From: Pseudomonas akapageensis
GTDB lineage: Bacteria; Pseudomonadota; Gammaproteobacteria; Pseudomonadales; Pseudomonadaceae
Direction of reading: 5' to 3'
NCBI RefSeq assembly: GCF_011355085.1
Contig: NZ_VXCP01000056.1
Span: forward strand, 1 to 63,123
Length of the DNA: 63,123 bases
Of the stretch, positions 15,095 through 24,535 are shown piece after piece (positions within the stretch are counted from its first letter, which is position 1; each line of letters begins with the position of its first letter). A program made the translations under genes and the position numbers. The notes below the pieces were generated by a model. It saw nothing but the letters and a program-made list of their open reading frames with translations, searched no databases and was not told the DNA's origin.

Positions 15095-15940
15095 TCATTG
15101 AATGGCTTGGCTGCGTCGTGAAGCCGGCAGCAATTGGGCAATGGGTTCGGCGCTGGACGAAGTCTGCTGGCCAAAGTTTGCGTTGTAGGTGGCGATGATT
15201 TCGGCGGCGATGGACACGGCGATTTCGATCGGCAATTTGCCTTTGACCTCGGCGATCCCCATCGGGCAGCGCATGCGCTGGACCAACTGGGGGTCGAAGC
15301 CGCGGTCACGCAGGCGGTGTTCGAACTTGACGCGCTTGGTCTTCGAGCCGATCAGGCCGAACCAGGTGAAGTCGTTGCGCTTGAGGATCGCAGCGGTCAG
15401 TTCCAGGTCGAGCTGATGATTGTGGGTCATGACGATGCAGTAACTGCCCGAAGGCAAGTCCTGGACTTCATCGACCGGCTCGTCGCTGACGATCCTGATG
15501 ACCCCCTCAGGGATCTGCTCGGGAAATTCCTGTTCACGCGAATCGATCCAGCGCACCTTGCAGGGCAGGCTGGCCAATAATGGCACCAGGGCGCGGCCGA
15601 CGTGGCCGGCGCCGAATACGGCAATCTGTGCCTGCACCCGGCCCATGGGCTCGAACAGCAGCACGGTGGCGCCGCCGCAGCACTGACCCAGGCTCGCGCC
15701 CAGGCTGAAGCGTTCCAGATGGGTGTCCTGGCGACCACTGGCGAGCATCTCGCGGGCGATTTTCATCGCCTTGTATTCCAGGTGACCGCCACCGATGGTG
15801 TCGTACAGGTGCTCGGCGCTGACCACCATCTTGGAACCGGCATTGCGCGGCGTCGAGCCGCGTTCCTCGATGATGGTCACGAGCACGCAGGGTTCACCAC
15901 GGTCCTGCAGGTCGGCCAGGGCGCTGATCCAGTTACGCAT
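15095..15940 (-). CDS. xdhC: Xanthine dehydrogenase accessory protein
   Basis: XdhC binds molybdenum cofactor, has it sulfurated and inserts it into XdhB. The 281-residue protein shows the N-terminal XdhC/CoxI motif EERGSTPRNAGSKMVV, the GGGHLEYKA segment, and a Rossmann-type motif AVFGAGHVGRALV near residue 107. The C-terminal half contains LIGSKTKRVKFEHRL. It lies between xdhB and guaD, with a REP pair separating it from xdhB and seven bases before guaD. Confidence 0.95.
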   Translation of the reverse strand: MRNWISALADLQDRGEPCVLVTIIEERGSTPRNAGSKMVVSAEHLYDTIGGGHLEYKAMKIAREMLASGRQDTHLERFSLGASLGQCCGGATVLLFEPMGRVQAQIAVFGAGHVGRALVPLLASLPCKVRWIDSREQEFPEQIPEGVIRIVSDEPVDEVQDLPSGSYCIVMTHNHQLDLELTAAILKRNDFTWFGLIGSKTKRVKFEHRLRDRGFDPQLVQRMRCPMGIAEVKGKLPIEIAVSIAAEIIATYNANFGQQTSSSAEPIAQLLPASRRSQAIQ

Positions 15941-15976
15941 TATTCAGTTACCCCTCATGTGTCTGTGCTGGCCTTA

Positions 15977-16045
15977 TCGCTGGCAAGCCAGCTCCCACAG
16001 GGGGCATTGTGAGCGCCTCCTCTGTGGGAGCCGGCTTGCCGGCGA
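15977..16045. repeat. REP doublet, family B
   Basis: TCGCTGGCAAGCCAGCTCC faces GGAGCCGGCTTGCCGGCGA across a short spacer, between xdhB and xdhC. Such an intra-operon hairpin may protect the upstream mRNA and lower expression of xdhC-guaD. Confidence 0.85.
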
Positions 16046-16054
16046 TAGCGGTCA

Positions 16055-18454
16055 TCATGGCGCCACGGTCTCGACTTCAGTAATGGGTTGCTGTACCGCC
16101 ACCGCCTTGCGCATCTGCTCACACCCCCAAAGCACCCGCTCCGGCGTCGCCGGCGCGTCGATCCGGGGTTGCACGCGATAGTCGGCCAGGCTCGCCACCG
16201 CATCCTTGATTGCGCACCAGGCCGCGATGCCGAGCATGAACGGTGGCTCACCCACGGCCTTGGAGTGGAACACGGTGTCTTCCGGGTTCTTGCGGTTTTC
16301 CACCAGCTTGACCCGCAGGTCGATCGGCATGTCGGCCACGGCCGGGATCTTGTAGCTCGCCGGGCCGTTGGTGACCAGCTTGCCCTTGGCGTTCCACACC
16401 AGCTCCTCGGTGGTCAGCCAGCCCATGCCCTGGATGAAGCCGCCTTCGACCTGGCCGATATCGATGGCCGGGTTCAGCGAGGCGCCGACATCGTGGAGGA
16501 TGTCGGTGCGCAGCATCTTGTACTCGCCGGTCAGGGTATCGACGATCACCTCGGCGCAGGCCGCACCGAAGGCAAAGTAGTAGAACGGCCGACCACGGGC
16601 CTGGGAGCGGTCGTAGTAGATCTTCGGCGTCTTGTAGAAACCGGTGCTCGACAGCGATACCTGAGCAAAGTAGGCCTGCTGGATCAGTTCTTCGAAGGTG
16701 AGGATCTGGTCACGCACGCGCACATGGCCGTTGCGGAACTCCACGTCCTCTTCGCTGACCTTGTACTGTCTTGCTGCGAATTCCACCAGGCGCTGCTTGA
16801 TGATTTCCGCGGCGTTCTGGGCCGCCTTGCCGTTCAGGTCGGCGCCGCTGGACGCTGCGGTCGGCGAGGTGTTGGGCACCTTGTCGGTGTTGGTGGCGGT
16901 GATCTGGATACGGTTGAAGTCGACCTGGAACACTTCGGCGACCACCTGGGCCACCTTGGTGTTGAGGCCCTGGCCCATTTCCGTGCCGCCGTGGTTCAGG
17001 TGGATGCTGCCATCGGTATAGACGTGCACCAGGGCGCCGGCCTGGTTGAGGAAGCTGGCGGTGAAGGAAATCCCGAACTTGACCGGGGTCAGCGCCAGGC
17101 CTTTTTTCAGCACCGGGCTGTTGGCGTTGAAACGGCGGATCGACTCGCGGCGTTCGGCGTAGTCGCTGCTGGCTTCAAGTTCGGCGGTGATCTCTTCGAG
17201 CATGTTGTGCTCGACGGTCTGGTAGTAATGGGTGACGTTGCGTTCGGTCTTGCCGTAGTAGTTGGCCTTGCGCACTGCCAGCGGGTCGAGCGCCAGGTGC
17301 CGGGCGATGTGGTCCATGACCTCTTCGATGGCGACCATGCCTTGCGGGCCGCCGAAACCACGGTAGGCCGTGTTCGAGGCGGTGTTGGTCTTGCAGCGGT
17401 GACCGTTGATGGTCGCATCGCCCAGGTAGTACGAGTTGTCGGAGTGGAACATGGCCCGGTCGACGATCGAGTTCGACAGGTCCGGCGAGCAACCGCAGTT
17501 GCCGGCCAGGTCCATGGCGATGCCGTGCAGGCGGCCGCTGTCGTCGAAGCCCACGTCGTATTCGATATAGAAGGGGTGGCGCTTGCCGGTCATGATCATG
17601 TCTTCGACCCGTGGCAGGCGCATCTTGGTCGGTTGCCCGGTCAGGTGCGCAATCACCGCGCACAGGCACGCCGGGCTGGCTGCCTGGGTTTCCTTGCCAC
17701 CGAAACCACCGCCCATGCGGCGCATGTCGACAACGATCTTGTTCATCGAGACGTCGAGGACTTCGGCGACCAGCTTTTGCACTTCGGTCGGGTTCTGGGT
17801 CGAGCAGTAGACAATCATGCCGCCGTCTTCGGTGGGCATCACCGAGGAAATCTGGGTTTCCAGGTAGAAGTGCTCCTGGCCACCAATGTGCAGCGTGCCT
17901 TGCAGTCGGTGCGGGGCAGTGGCCAGTGCCGTGGCCGAGTCACCGCGTTGGTGGGTATGGCTGTCGAGCACGAAATGCTTCTTGCGAAACGCCTCGACCA
18001 CATCCAGCACCGGTTCCAGGTCTTCATACTCGATGATCGCGGCCATAGCCGCCTGACGTGCGGTTTCCAGGTCGCGGGCGGCGACGGCAACCACCGGTTG
18101 GCCGACGAATTCCACGGTATCGATGGCCAGCAACGGGTCGCCCGGCATCAAGGGGCCGATATCCTTCAGGCCCGGCACATCTTCGTGGGTAATGGCGATG
18201 CGCACGCCGTCGAAGGCGTAGCAGGGCGTGGTATCGATCTTGACGACACGGGCATGGGCGCGGTCGGACAGGCGTGCATACACGTGCAGCTGGTTCGGGA
18301 ATTCCAGGCGATCGTCGATGTACACGGCTTCGCCGGACACATGCTTGTCGGCGCTGTCATGCTTGAGGCTGCGGCCCACGCCGGTGGTCAAATCCTCGGC
18401 GAACAGGGCGGCGAGCTCTTCTTGAGTTTTCGGGGCGTTGTGATGGTTAGACAT
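16055..18454 (-). CDS. xdhB: Xanthine dehydrogenase, molybdenum-binding subunit
   Basis: The 799-residue subunit binds the molybdopterin cofactor and oxidises hypoxanthine and xanthine to urate. Visible family motifs are VGRSLKHDSADKHVSGEA at the N terminus, GGGFGGKETQA near residue 250, the substrate-binding RGFGGPQG near 365 and the catalytic glutamate in AVGEPPFMLG near 735. Its start overlaps xdhA by eight bases, indicating coupled translation. Electrons pass to the iron-sulfur and FAD centres of XdhA. Confidence 0.96.
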   Translation of the reverse strand: MSNHHNAPKTQEELAALFAEDLTTGVGRSLKHDSADKHVSGEAVYIDDRLEFPNQLHVYARLSDRAHARVVKIDTTPCYAFDGVRIAITHEDVPGLKDIGPLMPGDPLLAIDTVEFVGQPVVAVAARDLETARQAAMAAIIEYEDLEPVLDVVEAFRKKHFVLDSHTHQRGDSATALATAPHRLQGTLHIGGQEHFYLETQISSVMPTEDGGMIVYCSTQNPTEVQKLVAEVLDVSMNKIVVDMRRMGGGFGGKETQAASPACLCAVIAHLTGQPTKMRLPRVEDMIMTGKRHPFYIEYDVGFDDSGRLHGIAMDLAGNCGCSPDLSNSIVDRAMFHSDNSYYLGDATINGHRCKTNTASNTAYRGFGGPQGMVAIEEVMDHIARHLALDPLAVRKANYYGKTERNVTHYYQTVEHNMLEEITAELEASSDYAERRESIRRFNANSPVLKKGLALTPVKFGISFTASFLNQAGALVHVYTDGSIHLNHGGTEMGQGLNTKVAQVVAEVFQVDFNRIQITATNTDKVPNTSPTAASSGADLNGKAAQNAAEIIKQRLVEFAARQYKVSEEDVEFRNGHVRVRDQILTFEELIQQAYFAQVSLSSTGFYKTPKIYYDRSQARGRPFYYFAFGAACAEVIVDTLTGEYKMLRTDILHDVGASLNPAIDIGQVEGGFIQGMGWLTTEELVWNAKGKLVTNGPASYKIPAVADMPIDLRVKLVENRKNPEDTVFHSKAVGEPPFMLGIAAWCAIKDAVASLADYRVQPRIDAPATPERVLWGCEQMRKAVAVQQPITEVETVAP

Positions 18455-19901
18455 AAGCGGTCACCCGAGTCTCGATGTGCGGCGATTGCAGTTCGATGAA
18501 GTATTTGCGCAGCAGGTTCTGCGCGCTCAGCAGGCGGTATTCCTTGCTGGCGCGGAAGTCCGACAGCGGCGTGAAATCATCGGCCAGGGCGGTGCAGGCG
18601 CGTTCGACAGCGGCCTGGTTCCAGGTTTTGCCCAGCAACGACGCCTCACAGGCCTTGGCTCGTTTGGGTATCGCCGCCATACCGCCGAAGGCCACCCGCG
18701 CTTCGGCCACCAGGCCATTTTCGATGCGCAGGTTGAAGGCCGCGCAGACGGCGGAAATGTCATCGTCCAGGCGTTTGGACACCTTGTAGGCGCGGAATTT
18801 CCACTGCGCCTGGGCGCGGGGCACGATGATCTTCTCGATGAACTCGCTTTCCTGGCGGGCCGTGATGCGGTAATCGATGAAGTAGTCTTCCAGGGCCAGG
18901 GTGCGGGTGGCTTCGCCTTTGCGCAGCACAATCTGTGCGCCCAGGGCGATCAGCAGGGGCGGCGAGTCGCCAATGGGCGAGGCGTTGCCGATATTGCCGC
19001 CCAGGGTGCCCTGGTTGCGGATCTGCAATGAAGCGAAGCGGTGCAGCAGTTCGCCGAAGTCCGGGTATTCGGCGGTCAGGGCGTCATGGCAATCGGTCAG
19101 GGGCGTGGCCGCACCGATTTCCAGGCGATCGTCGAAACGCTCGATACGCTTCATTTCGGCGACGTTGCCCACATAGATCATCACCGGCAGGGCGCGGTGG
19201 AACTGGGTGACTTCCAGCGCCAGGTCGGTACCGCCGGCCAGCAACCGAGCTTCAGGGTGCGAGCCGTAGAGGTCGGCCAGGTCGGCCACGGTCAGGGGCA
19301 CCAGGCAGCGTTTGTCGCCGCTGTTGAGCTCGCCGATGTCCTTGGGCGCGATGGCTTGCAGGCGGGCGATGGTTTGCGCTTCGCCGGCATCGAACTGGTC
19401 GCCGCCCGCCTGGCAGCAGGCCTGTTCGGCAGCGGCCAGGATCGGCCGGTAGCCGGTGCAGCGGCAGAGGTTGCCGGCCAGGGCTTCCTGGGCCTTGTGC
19501 AGATCCGGTGCATCGCTGTTCTTTTGCAGGGCAAACAGGGACATGACAAAGCCGGGTGTGCAGAAGCCGCACTGGGAGCCATGGCAGTCGGCCATGGCCT
19601 GCTGCACGCTGTGGAGCTTGCCTTGGTGCTTGAGGTCTTCGACGCTGATCAATTGCTTGCCGTGCAACGACGAAACAAAGGTCAGGCACGAGTTCAGGCT
19701 GCGATAGCGAATGTGCTCGCTGCCGTCTTCCGCTTTACTCAGTTCGCCGACCACCACGGTGCACGCGCCGCAATCGCCGCTGGCGCAGCCTTCTTTGGTG
19801 CCGGATTTTCCCAGGTGCTCACGCAAGTACTCGAGCACTGTCAGGTTCGGATCCAGGGCGTGCTCACTGCGCAGCTCCTGGTTAAGTAGAAACTGGATCA
19901 C
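18447..19901 (-). CDS. xdhA: Xanthine dehydrogenase, iron-sulfur and FAD subunit
   Basis: The 484-residue protein joins a plant-type [2Fe-2S] domain, a second [2Fe-2S] domain and a FAD domain. Cysteine motifs CASGDCGAC near residue 40, CGFCTPGF near 110 and LCRCTGYRP near 145 hold the clusters, and ARLLAGGTDLALE near 220 belongs to the FAD site. It takes electrons from XdhB to NAD. I chose GTG 19901 because GAGG stands six bases upstream and the family N terminus is IQFLLNQ; a GTG at 19913 is the alternative. It heads the operon and is divergent from a GntR gene. Confidence 0.94.
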   Translation of the reverse strand: MIQFLLNQELRSEHALDPNLTVLEYLREHLGKSGTKEGCASGDCGACTVVVGELSKAEDGSEHIRYRSLNSCLTFVSSLHGKQLISVEDLKHQGKLHSVQQAMADCHGSQCGFCTPGFVMSLFALQKNSDAPDLHKAQEALAGNLCRCTGYRPILAAAEQACCQAGGDQFDAGEAQTIARLQAIAPKDIGELNSGDKRCLVPLTVADLADLYGSHPEARLLAGGTDLALEVTQFHRALPVMIYVGNVAEMKRIERFDDRLEIGAATPLTDCHDALTAEYPDFGELLHRFASLQIRNQGTLGGNIGNASPIGDSPPLLIALGAQIVLRKGEATRTLALEDYFIDYRITARQESEFIEKIIVPRAQAQWKFRAYKVSKRLDDDISAVCAAFNLRIENGLVAEARVAFGGMAAIPKRAKACEASLLGKTWNQAAVERACTALADDFTPLSDFRASKEYRLLSAQNLLRKYFIELQSPHIETRVTAYV

Positions 19902-19958
19902 GGAAGACCTCACGAGCGAATTATTGTTGTTGATCGATTGAGCTGAATTTAGTCAGCT

Positions 19959-19974
19959 CTGACTTCTCGGTCAA
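19959..19974. promoter_or_regulatory. Operator-like site YTGACY-N4-RGTCAR, xdhA/gntR site 1
   Basis: CTGACT-TCTC-GGTCAA lies 58 bp before xdhA in the divergent xdhA/GntR region. Its centre is 23 bp from that of the next site, about two helical turns, so two dimers could bind on one face. Confidence 0.55.
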
Positions 19975-19981
19975 TAAAAAT

Positions 19982-19997
19982 CTGACTTTAAAGTCAA
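19982..19997. promoter_or_regulatory. Operator-like site YTGACY-N4-RGTCAR, xdhA/gntR site 2
   Basis: CTGACT-TTAA-AGTCAA includes the perfect 14-bp palindrome TGACTTTAAAGTCA. Either the adjacent GntR protein or the RutR-like protein may use it. Confidence 0.6.
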
Positions 19998-20180
19998 GAA
20001 AGTGCACGCAAACGGTTTACGTCGATCAACGTTCCTATTTATAAGGGTAGAAGGTTGCAGACGCAGCAGGATTTGTTTGCTGGATTTGTGCCATTTTCGC
20101 GCAGTGCGTCTCTGCGCTTGCAGGTATCAATTGCGTTACACTTGGCCGCCTGCACAGATCAATGATTTCGAAGGAAAACC

Positions 20181-20840
20181 ATGACGTTCAAGGCGCCGGA
20201 CAGCCTCTCCGAGCAAATTGCCCACTACCTCGCCGAACGGATCATTCGCGGCGAGCTCAAGCCTGCCGAGCGTATTCAGGAGCTGAAAGTCACCCAGGCC
20301 CTGAACGTCAGTCGCGGTTCGGTGCGCGAGGCGCTGCTGATTCTCGAGCGCCGCCACCTGGTGACGATCCCGCCCCGGCGCGGCGCCCATGTGAGCGAAC
20401 TCAATGAGCACCACGTGCGTAGCCTGTGCACCTTGATGGGCGAGATGTACATCCTGCTCGGCAACGGCGTGGCAACAGGCTGGAAAACCCAGGCCGACCT
20501 TGCGCCATTCGTGCAGATCCAGCAGCGCCTGCAGGAAAGTTTCGCGCGCCAGGACATCAAGACCTTCGTCGAAGACAGCTTCAACGTGATGCGCGCCGCC
20601 TATCCGTTCGCCGATAACCCGTACTTGCAGGAGACCGTCGAAAACCTGCAGCCGGCCATGAGCCGCAACTATTATCTGGCCCTGGATCAACGCAAGGCGG
20701 AAATGAGCGAATACCTGGCGCTGTTCGATCAGTTGCTCGAAGCGGTGATCGCACGCGATCAGCCACGGATTCGCGTCATACTCAGTGCGTACGTCCAGCG
20801 TAGCTGCGACCTGGTGCTCGCTGCCCTGGCGGTTCGCTAA
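20181..20840 (+). CDS. GntR/FCD-family transcriptional regulator
   Basis: The 219-residue product has a GntR winged helix-turn-helix (about residues 8-75, with LKVTQALNVSRGSVREALLIL) and a compact FCD-type C-terminal domain (80-215). AAGGA stands five bases before the ATG. It is divergent from xdhA, with two palindromic sites between them, so it may control xanthine dehydrogenase. Its stop is only two bases before smc, which suggests that smc is cotranscribed from the gntR promoter. The ligand is unknown. Confidence 0.87.
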   Translation: MTFKAPDSLSEQIAHYLAERIIRGELKPAERIQELKVTQALNVSRGSVREALLILERRHLVTIPPRRGAHVSELNEHHVRSLCTLMGEMYILLGNGVATGWKTQADLAPFVQIQQRLQESFARQDIKTFVEDSFNVMRAAYPFADNPYLQETVENLQPAMSRNYYLALDQRKAEMSEYLALFDQLLEAVIARDQPRIRVILSAYVQRSCDLVLAALAVR

Positions 20841-20842
20841 GC

Positions 20843-23800
20843 ATGCGCCTCAAGTGCATCAAGCTGGCCGGGTTCAAGTCGTTCGTCGACCCGACCACGG
20901 TGAACTTCCCCAGTAACATGGCGGCAGTGGTCGGGCCCAACGGTTGCGGCAAGTCCAACATCATCGATGCGGTGCGCTGGGTGATGGGCGAAAGCTCGGC
21001 GAAAAACCTGCGCGGCGAGTCGATGACCGACGTCATCTTCAATGGCTCGACCAGCCGCAAGCCGGTCAGCCAGGCCAGCATCGAGCTGGTGTTCGACAAC
21101 TCCGACAGCACCCTGGTGGGCGAATACGCCGCCTACGCGGAGATTTCCATCCGTCGCAAGGTGACTCGCGACAGCCAGAACACCTATTTCCTCAACGGTG
21201 CCAAATGCCGTCGCCGTGATATCACCGATATCTTCCTGGGCACCGGCCTCGGCCCGCGCAGCTACTCGATCATCGAGCAGGGCATGATCTCCAAGCTGAT
21301 CGAGGCCAAGCCCGAAGACCTGCGCAACTTCATCGAAGAAGCCGCCGGCATTTCCAAGTACAAGGAACGTCGTCGGGAAACCGAGAGCCGCATTCGCCGC
21401 ACGCATGAGAACCTCGAGCGCCTGACCGACTTGCGCGAAGAGCTGGAGCGCCAGCTCGAACGCTTGCACCGCCAGGCCCAGGCTGCGGAGAAGTACCAGG
21501 AATACAAGGCCGAGGAGCGTCAGCTCAAGGCACAGCTCTCGGCCCTGCGCTGGCAGGCACTGAATGAACAGGTCGGCCAGCGCGAGGCGGTGATCGGCGA
21601 CCAGGAAATCGCCTTTGAAGCCCTGGTGGCCGAACAGCGCAACGCCGATGCCAGCATCGAGCGGTTGCGCGACGGCCACCACGACCTGTCCGAGCGCTTC
21701 AGCCTGGTGCAGGGGCGTTTCTATTCGGTGGGGGGCGATATCGCCCGGGTCGAGCAGAGCATCCAGCACGGCCAGCAGCGCCTGCGTCAACTGCAGGACG
21801 ATTTGAAAGAAGCCGAACGCTCGCGGCTCGAAACCGAATCGCACCTGGGCCATGACCGGACTTTGCTGGCGACCCTGGGCGAAGAACTGGCCATGCTCGA
21901 GCCCGAGCAGGAAATGACCAGCGCCGCGGCCGAAGAAGCTGCCGCGGCCCTGGAAGAATCCGAAAGCACCATGCATGGCTGGCAGGAACAGTGGGACAGC
22001 TTCAATACCCGCTCGGCCGAGCCACGGCGCCAGGCCGAGGTGCAGCAATCGCGCATCCAGCAGCTCGAGCAAAGCATGGAGCGGCTGGCCGAACGCCAGC
22101 GCAAGCTGTCCGAAGAGTTGGCCCTGCTGGCAGCCGATCCGGAAGATGCCGCCATTCTCGAGCTGGGTGAGCAACTGGCCAGCAGTGAGTTGCTGCTGGA
22201 AGAATTGCAGGCGCGCGACGAGCAGCAGGTCGAACGCCTCGAAGCGCTGCGCAATGCCTTGCAGCAAGCCACCCAGGCACAGCAGCAGGCCCAGGGTGAA
22301 TTGCAGCGCCTCAATGGTCGCCTGGCTTCGCTGGAAGCCTTGCAGCAGGCCGCCCTCGATCCCGGCACCGGCACCGCGCAATGGTTGCGCGAACAGGGGC
22401 TGGACCAGCGCCCGCGCCTGGCCGAGGGGCTGCGGGTCGAATCCGGTTGGGAGCTGGCGGTGGAAACCGTGCTGGGTGCCGACCTGCAAGCGGTATTGGT
22501 CGATGACGTCAGCGGTATCGACGTGGCCGGGTTCACCCAGGGCGACCTGCGCCTGATCGACCCGGGCCGCGATGCCGTGCGACTGCCGGGCAGTTTGCTC
22601 GACAAGGTCGAGAGCCAGGTCGATCTGGCGCCCTGGCTGGCCCAGGTCAAGCCGGTCGAGGATCTCGATGCGGCGCTGGCCCTGCGCAGCCGTCTGGCGC
22701 CGGGTGAGAGCCTGATCAGTCGCGATGGGTACTGGATTGGCCGGCATTTCCTGCGGGTGTGTCGTGCCAGTGACGCGCAGAGCGGGGTGCTGGCGCGCGG
22801 GCAGGAATTGCAAAGCCTGGGACTGGAGCAGGGCGAGCGCGAAGCCGCATTGGCATCCCTTGAAGAACAACTGCAAAGCTTGCGTGAGCAACAGTTGCAT
22901 GAGGAAGACAGTCGCGAGCAACTGCGCCGCCGCCTGCAGGAAGAAGCACGCCAGCAGGGTGAACTCAAGGCGCAACTGTCGGCGGGCAAGGCCAAGGTTG
23001 AACAACTGGTCCTGCGCCGTCGTCGGCTCGAAGAAGAATTGACGGAACTGGCCGAGCAGCGAGCCATCGAACACGAGCAACTGGGCGAGTCGCGCCTGCA
23101 ATTGCAGGACGCGCTGGACATCATGGCCCAGGACACCGAACAGCGTGAATTGCTGTTGGCCCAGCGCGACAGCCTGCGCGAGCGGCTCGACCGGGTGCGC
23201 CAGGAGGCCCGCCAGCACAAGGACCACGCCCATCAACTGGCCGTGCGCCTGGGATCGTTGCGGGCTCAGCACGATTCCACGCGTCAGGCGCTGGAGCGTC
23301 TGGAGCTGCAATCGGAGCGCCTGAGCGAAAAGCGTGAACAATTGTGCCTTAACCTGGAAGAGGGCGAGGCACCGCTCGAAGAACTGCGGCTCAAGCTCGA
23401 AGAGCTGCTGGAGCGGCGCATGGCCGTCGACGAGGAAATGCGTCAGGCGCGCATGCAGATGGAGGACGCCGACCGCGAGCTGCGCGATGCCGAGAAACGC
23501 CGCAGCCAGGCCGAACAGCAATCGCAGCTGCTGCGCGGCCAGCTCGAGCAGCACCGGATGGAATGGCAGGGCCTGAGCGTCAGGCGCAAGGCCCTGCAGG
23601 AACAATTGCATGAAGACGGCTACGATCTGCACGGGGTGCTCGCCACCCTCGGCAGCGACGCCAATGAACAGGAGGCCGAACAAGAGCTCGAACGCATCGA
23701 CGCCAGGATCCAGCGCCTGGGCGCAATCAACCTGGCGGCCATCGACGAATATCAGCAGCAGTCCGAGCGCAAGCGTTACCTCGATGCTCAGGACGCTGAT

Positions 23801-24331
23801 CTGGTCGAGGCCCTCGATACCCTGGAAAATGTCATCCGCAAGATCGACAAGGAGACCCGCAACCGCTTCAAGGATACCTTTGATCAGATAAACGGCGGTT
23901 TACAGGCTTTGTTTCCAAAAGTTTTCGGTGGCGGCAGCGCATATTTGGAACTGACGGGCGAAGATCTACTCGATACAGGGGTGACGATCATGGCGCGTCC
24001 GCCTGGCAAGAAGAACAGCACCATTCATTTGCTCTCTGGTGGAGAGAAGGCCCTGACTGCGCTGGCCCTGGTTTTCGCCATTTTCAAACTGAACCCGGCG
24101 CCGTTCTGCATGCTGGACGAAGTGGATGCACCATTGGATGACGCTAACGTGGGGCGCTATGCGAATCTGGTGAAGGAAATGTCCCAAACGGTGCAATTCA
24201 TCTATATCACCCACAACAAGATCGCCATGGAAATGGCCGATCAATTGATGGGGGTGACCATGCACGAGCCGGGTTGTTCGCGGTTGGTGGCGGTGGATGT
24301 CGAGGAAGCCATGGCCATGGTCGATGCCTGA
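20843..24331 (+). CDS. smc: Chromosome segregation protein SMC
   Basis: The 1162-residue ATPase condenses and segregates the chromosome with ScpA and ScpB. It shows the Walker A motif GPNGCGKSN at residues 32-40, two long coiled-coil arms rich in Glu/Gln/Arg/Leu (about 165-500 and 670-1000), a hinge near 510-660 with LVDDVSGIDVAGF, and the C-terminal head with the ABC signature LSGGEKALTALAL near 1064 and Walker B FCMLDEVDAPLDD near 1092. The length matches Pseudomonas SMC. Translation probably couples to the preceding gntR (two-base gap). A long open frame on the opposite strand is only its shadow. Confidence 0.97.
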   Translation: MRLKCIKLAGFKSFVDPTTVNFPSNMAAVVGPNGCGKSNIIDAVRWVMGESSAKNLRGESMTDVIFNGSTSRKPVSQASIELVFDNSDSTLVGEYAAYAEISIRRKVTRDSQNTYFLNGAKCRRRDITDIFLGTGLGPRSYSIIEQGMISKLIEAKPEDLRNFIEEAAGISKYKERRRETESRIRRTHENLERLTDLREELERQLERLHRQAQAAEKYQEYKAEERQLKAQLSALRWQALNEQVGQREAVIGDQEIAFEALVAEQRNADASIERLRDGHHDLSERFSLVQGRFYSVGGDIARVEQSIQHGQQRLRQLQDDLKEAERSRLETESHLGHDRTLLATLGEELAMLEPEQEMTSAAAEEAAAALEESESTMHGWQEQWDSFNTRSAEPRRQAEVQQSRIQQLEQSMERLAERQRKLSEELALLAADPEDAAILELGEQLASSELLLEELQARDEQQVERLEALRNALQQATQAQQQAQGELQRLNGRLASLEALQQAALDPGTGTAQWLREQGLDQRPRLAEGLRVESGWELAVETVLGADLQAVLVDDVSGIDVAGFTQGDLRLIDPGRDAVRLPGSLLDKVESQVDLAPWLAQVKPVEDLDAALALRSRLAPGESLISRDGYWIGRHFLRVCRASDAQSGVLARGQELQSLGLEQGEREAALASLEEQLQSLREQQLHEEDSREQLRRRLQEEARQQGELKAQLSAGKAKVEQLVLRRRRLEEELTELAEQRAIEHEQLGESRLQLQDALDIMAQDTEQRELLLAQRDSLRERLDRVRQEARQHKDHAHQLAVRLGSLRAQHDSTRQALERLELQSERLSEKREQLCLNLEEGEAPLEELRLKLEELLERRMAVDEEMRQARMQMEDADRELRDAEKRRSQAEQQSQLLRGQLEQHRMEWQGLSVRRKALQEQLHEDGYDLHGVLATLGSDANEQEAEQELERIDARIQRLGAINLAAIDEYQQQSERKRYLDAQDADLVEALDTLENVIRKIDKETRNRFKDTFDQINGGLQALFPKVFGGGSAYLELTGEDLLDTGVTIMARPPGKKNSTIHLLSGGEKALTALALVFAIFKLNPAPFCMLDEVDAPLDDANVGRYANLVKEMSQTVQFIYITHNKIAMEMADQLMGVTMHEPGCSRLVAVDVEEAMAMVDA

Positions 24332-24481
24332 TTGGAGGGGATCGCGCAAGGTGAATGAGCAATTGCCGCAGGTGGATGCGACAGACGGTGTAAAGTTGTC
24401 TTTGGTCGTGCTAGTTTAGTGTTTACTTTTTTGTATGCGTGGGTAAAACGCCTGTCAGAACATAGAGTTGGCGCCACGTTT

Positions 24482-24506
24482 TAAAGGGGTTTTAACCCTT
24501 TATTTT
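24482..24506 (+). terminator. Candidate terminator between smc and zipA
   Basis: TAAAGGG and CCCTTTA form a 7-bp stem around a 7-base loop followed by TTTT, 150 bp after smc and 30 bp before zipA. It is AT-rich, so it may only attenuate. Confidence 0.5.
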
Positions 24507-24535
24507 CAGCATTTTTCATAGAGGCACAGGATTAA

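Noticed and set aside
16088..18499. An 803-codon open frame antisense to xdhB
   Set aside because: Low-complexity Val/Gly/His/Asp-rich translation typical of a shadow of a GC-rich gene; xdhB is certain.
20837..23683. A 948-codon open frame antisense to smc
   Set aside because: It is the mirror of smc codon bias in GC-rich DNA (rich in Leu, Gln, Ala), has no ribosome site and no recognisable domain, while smc on the other strand is unambiguous.
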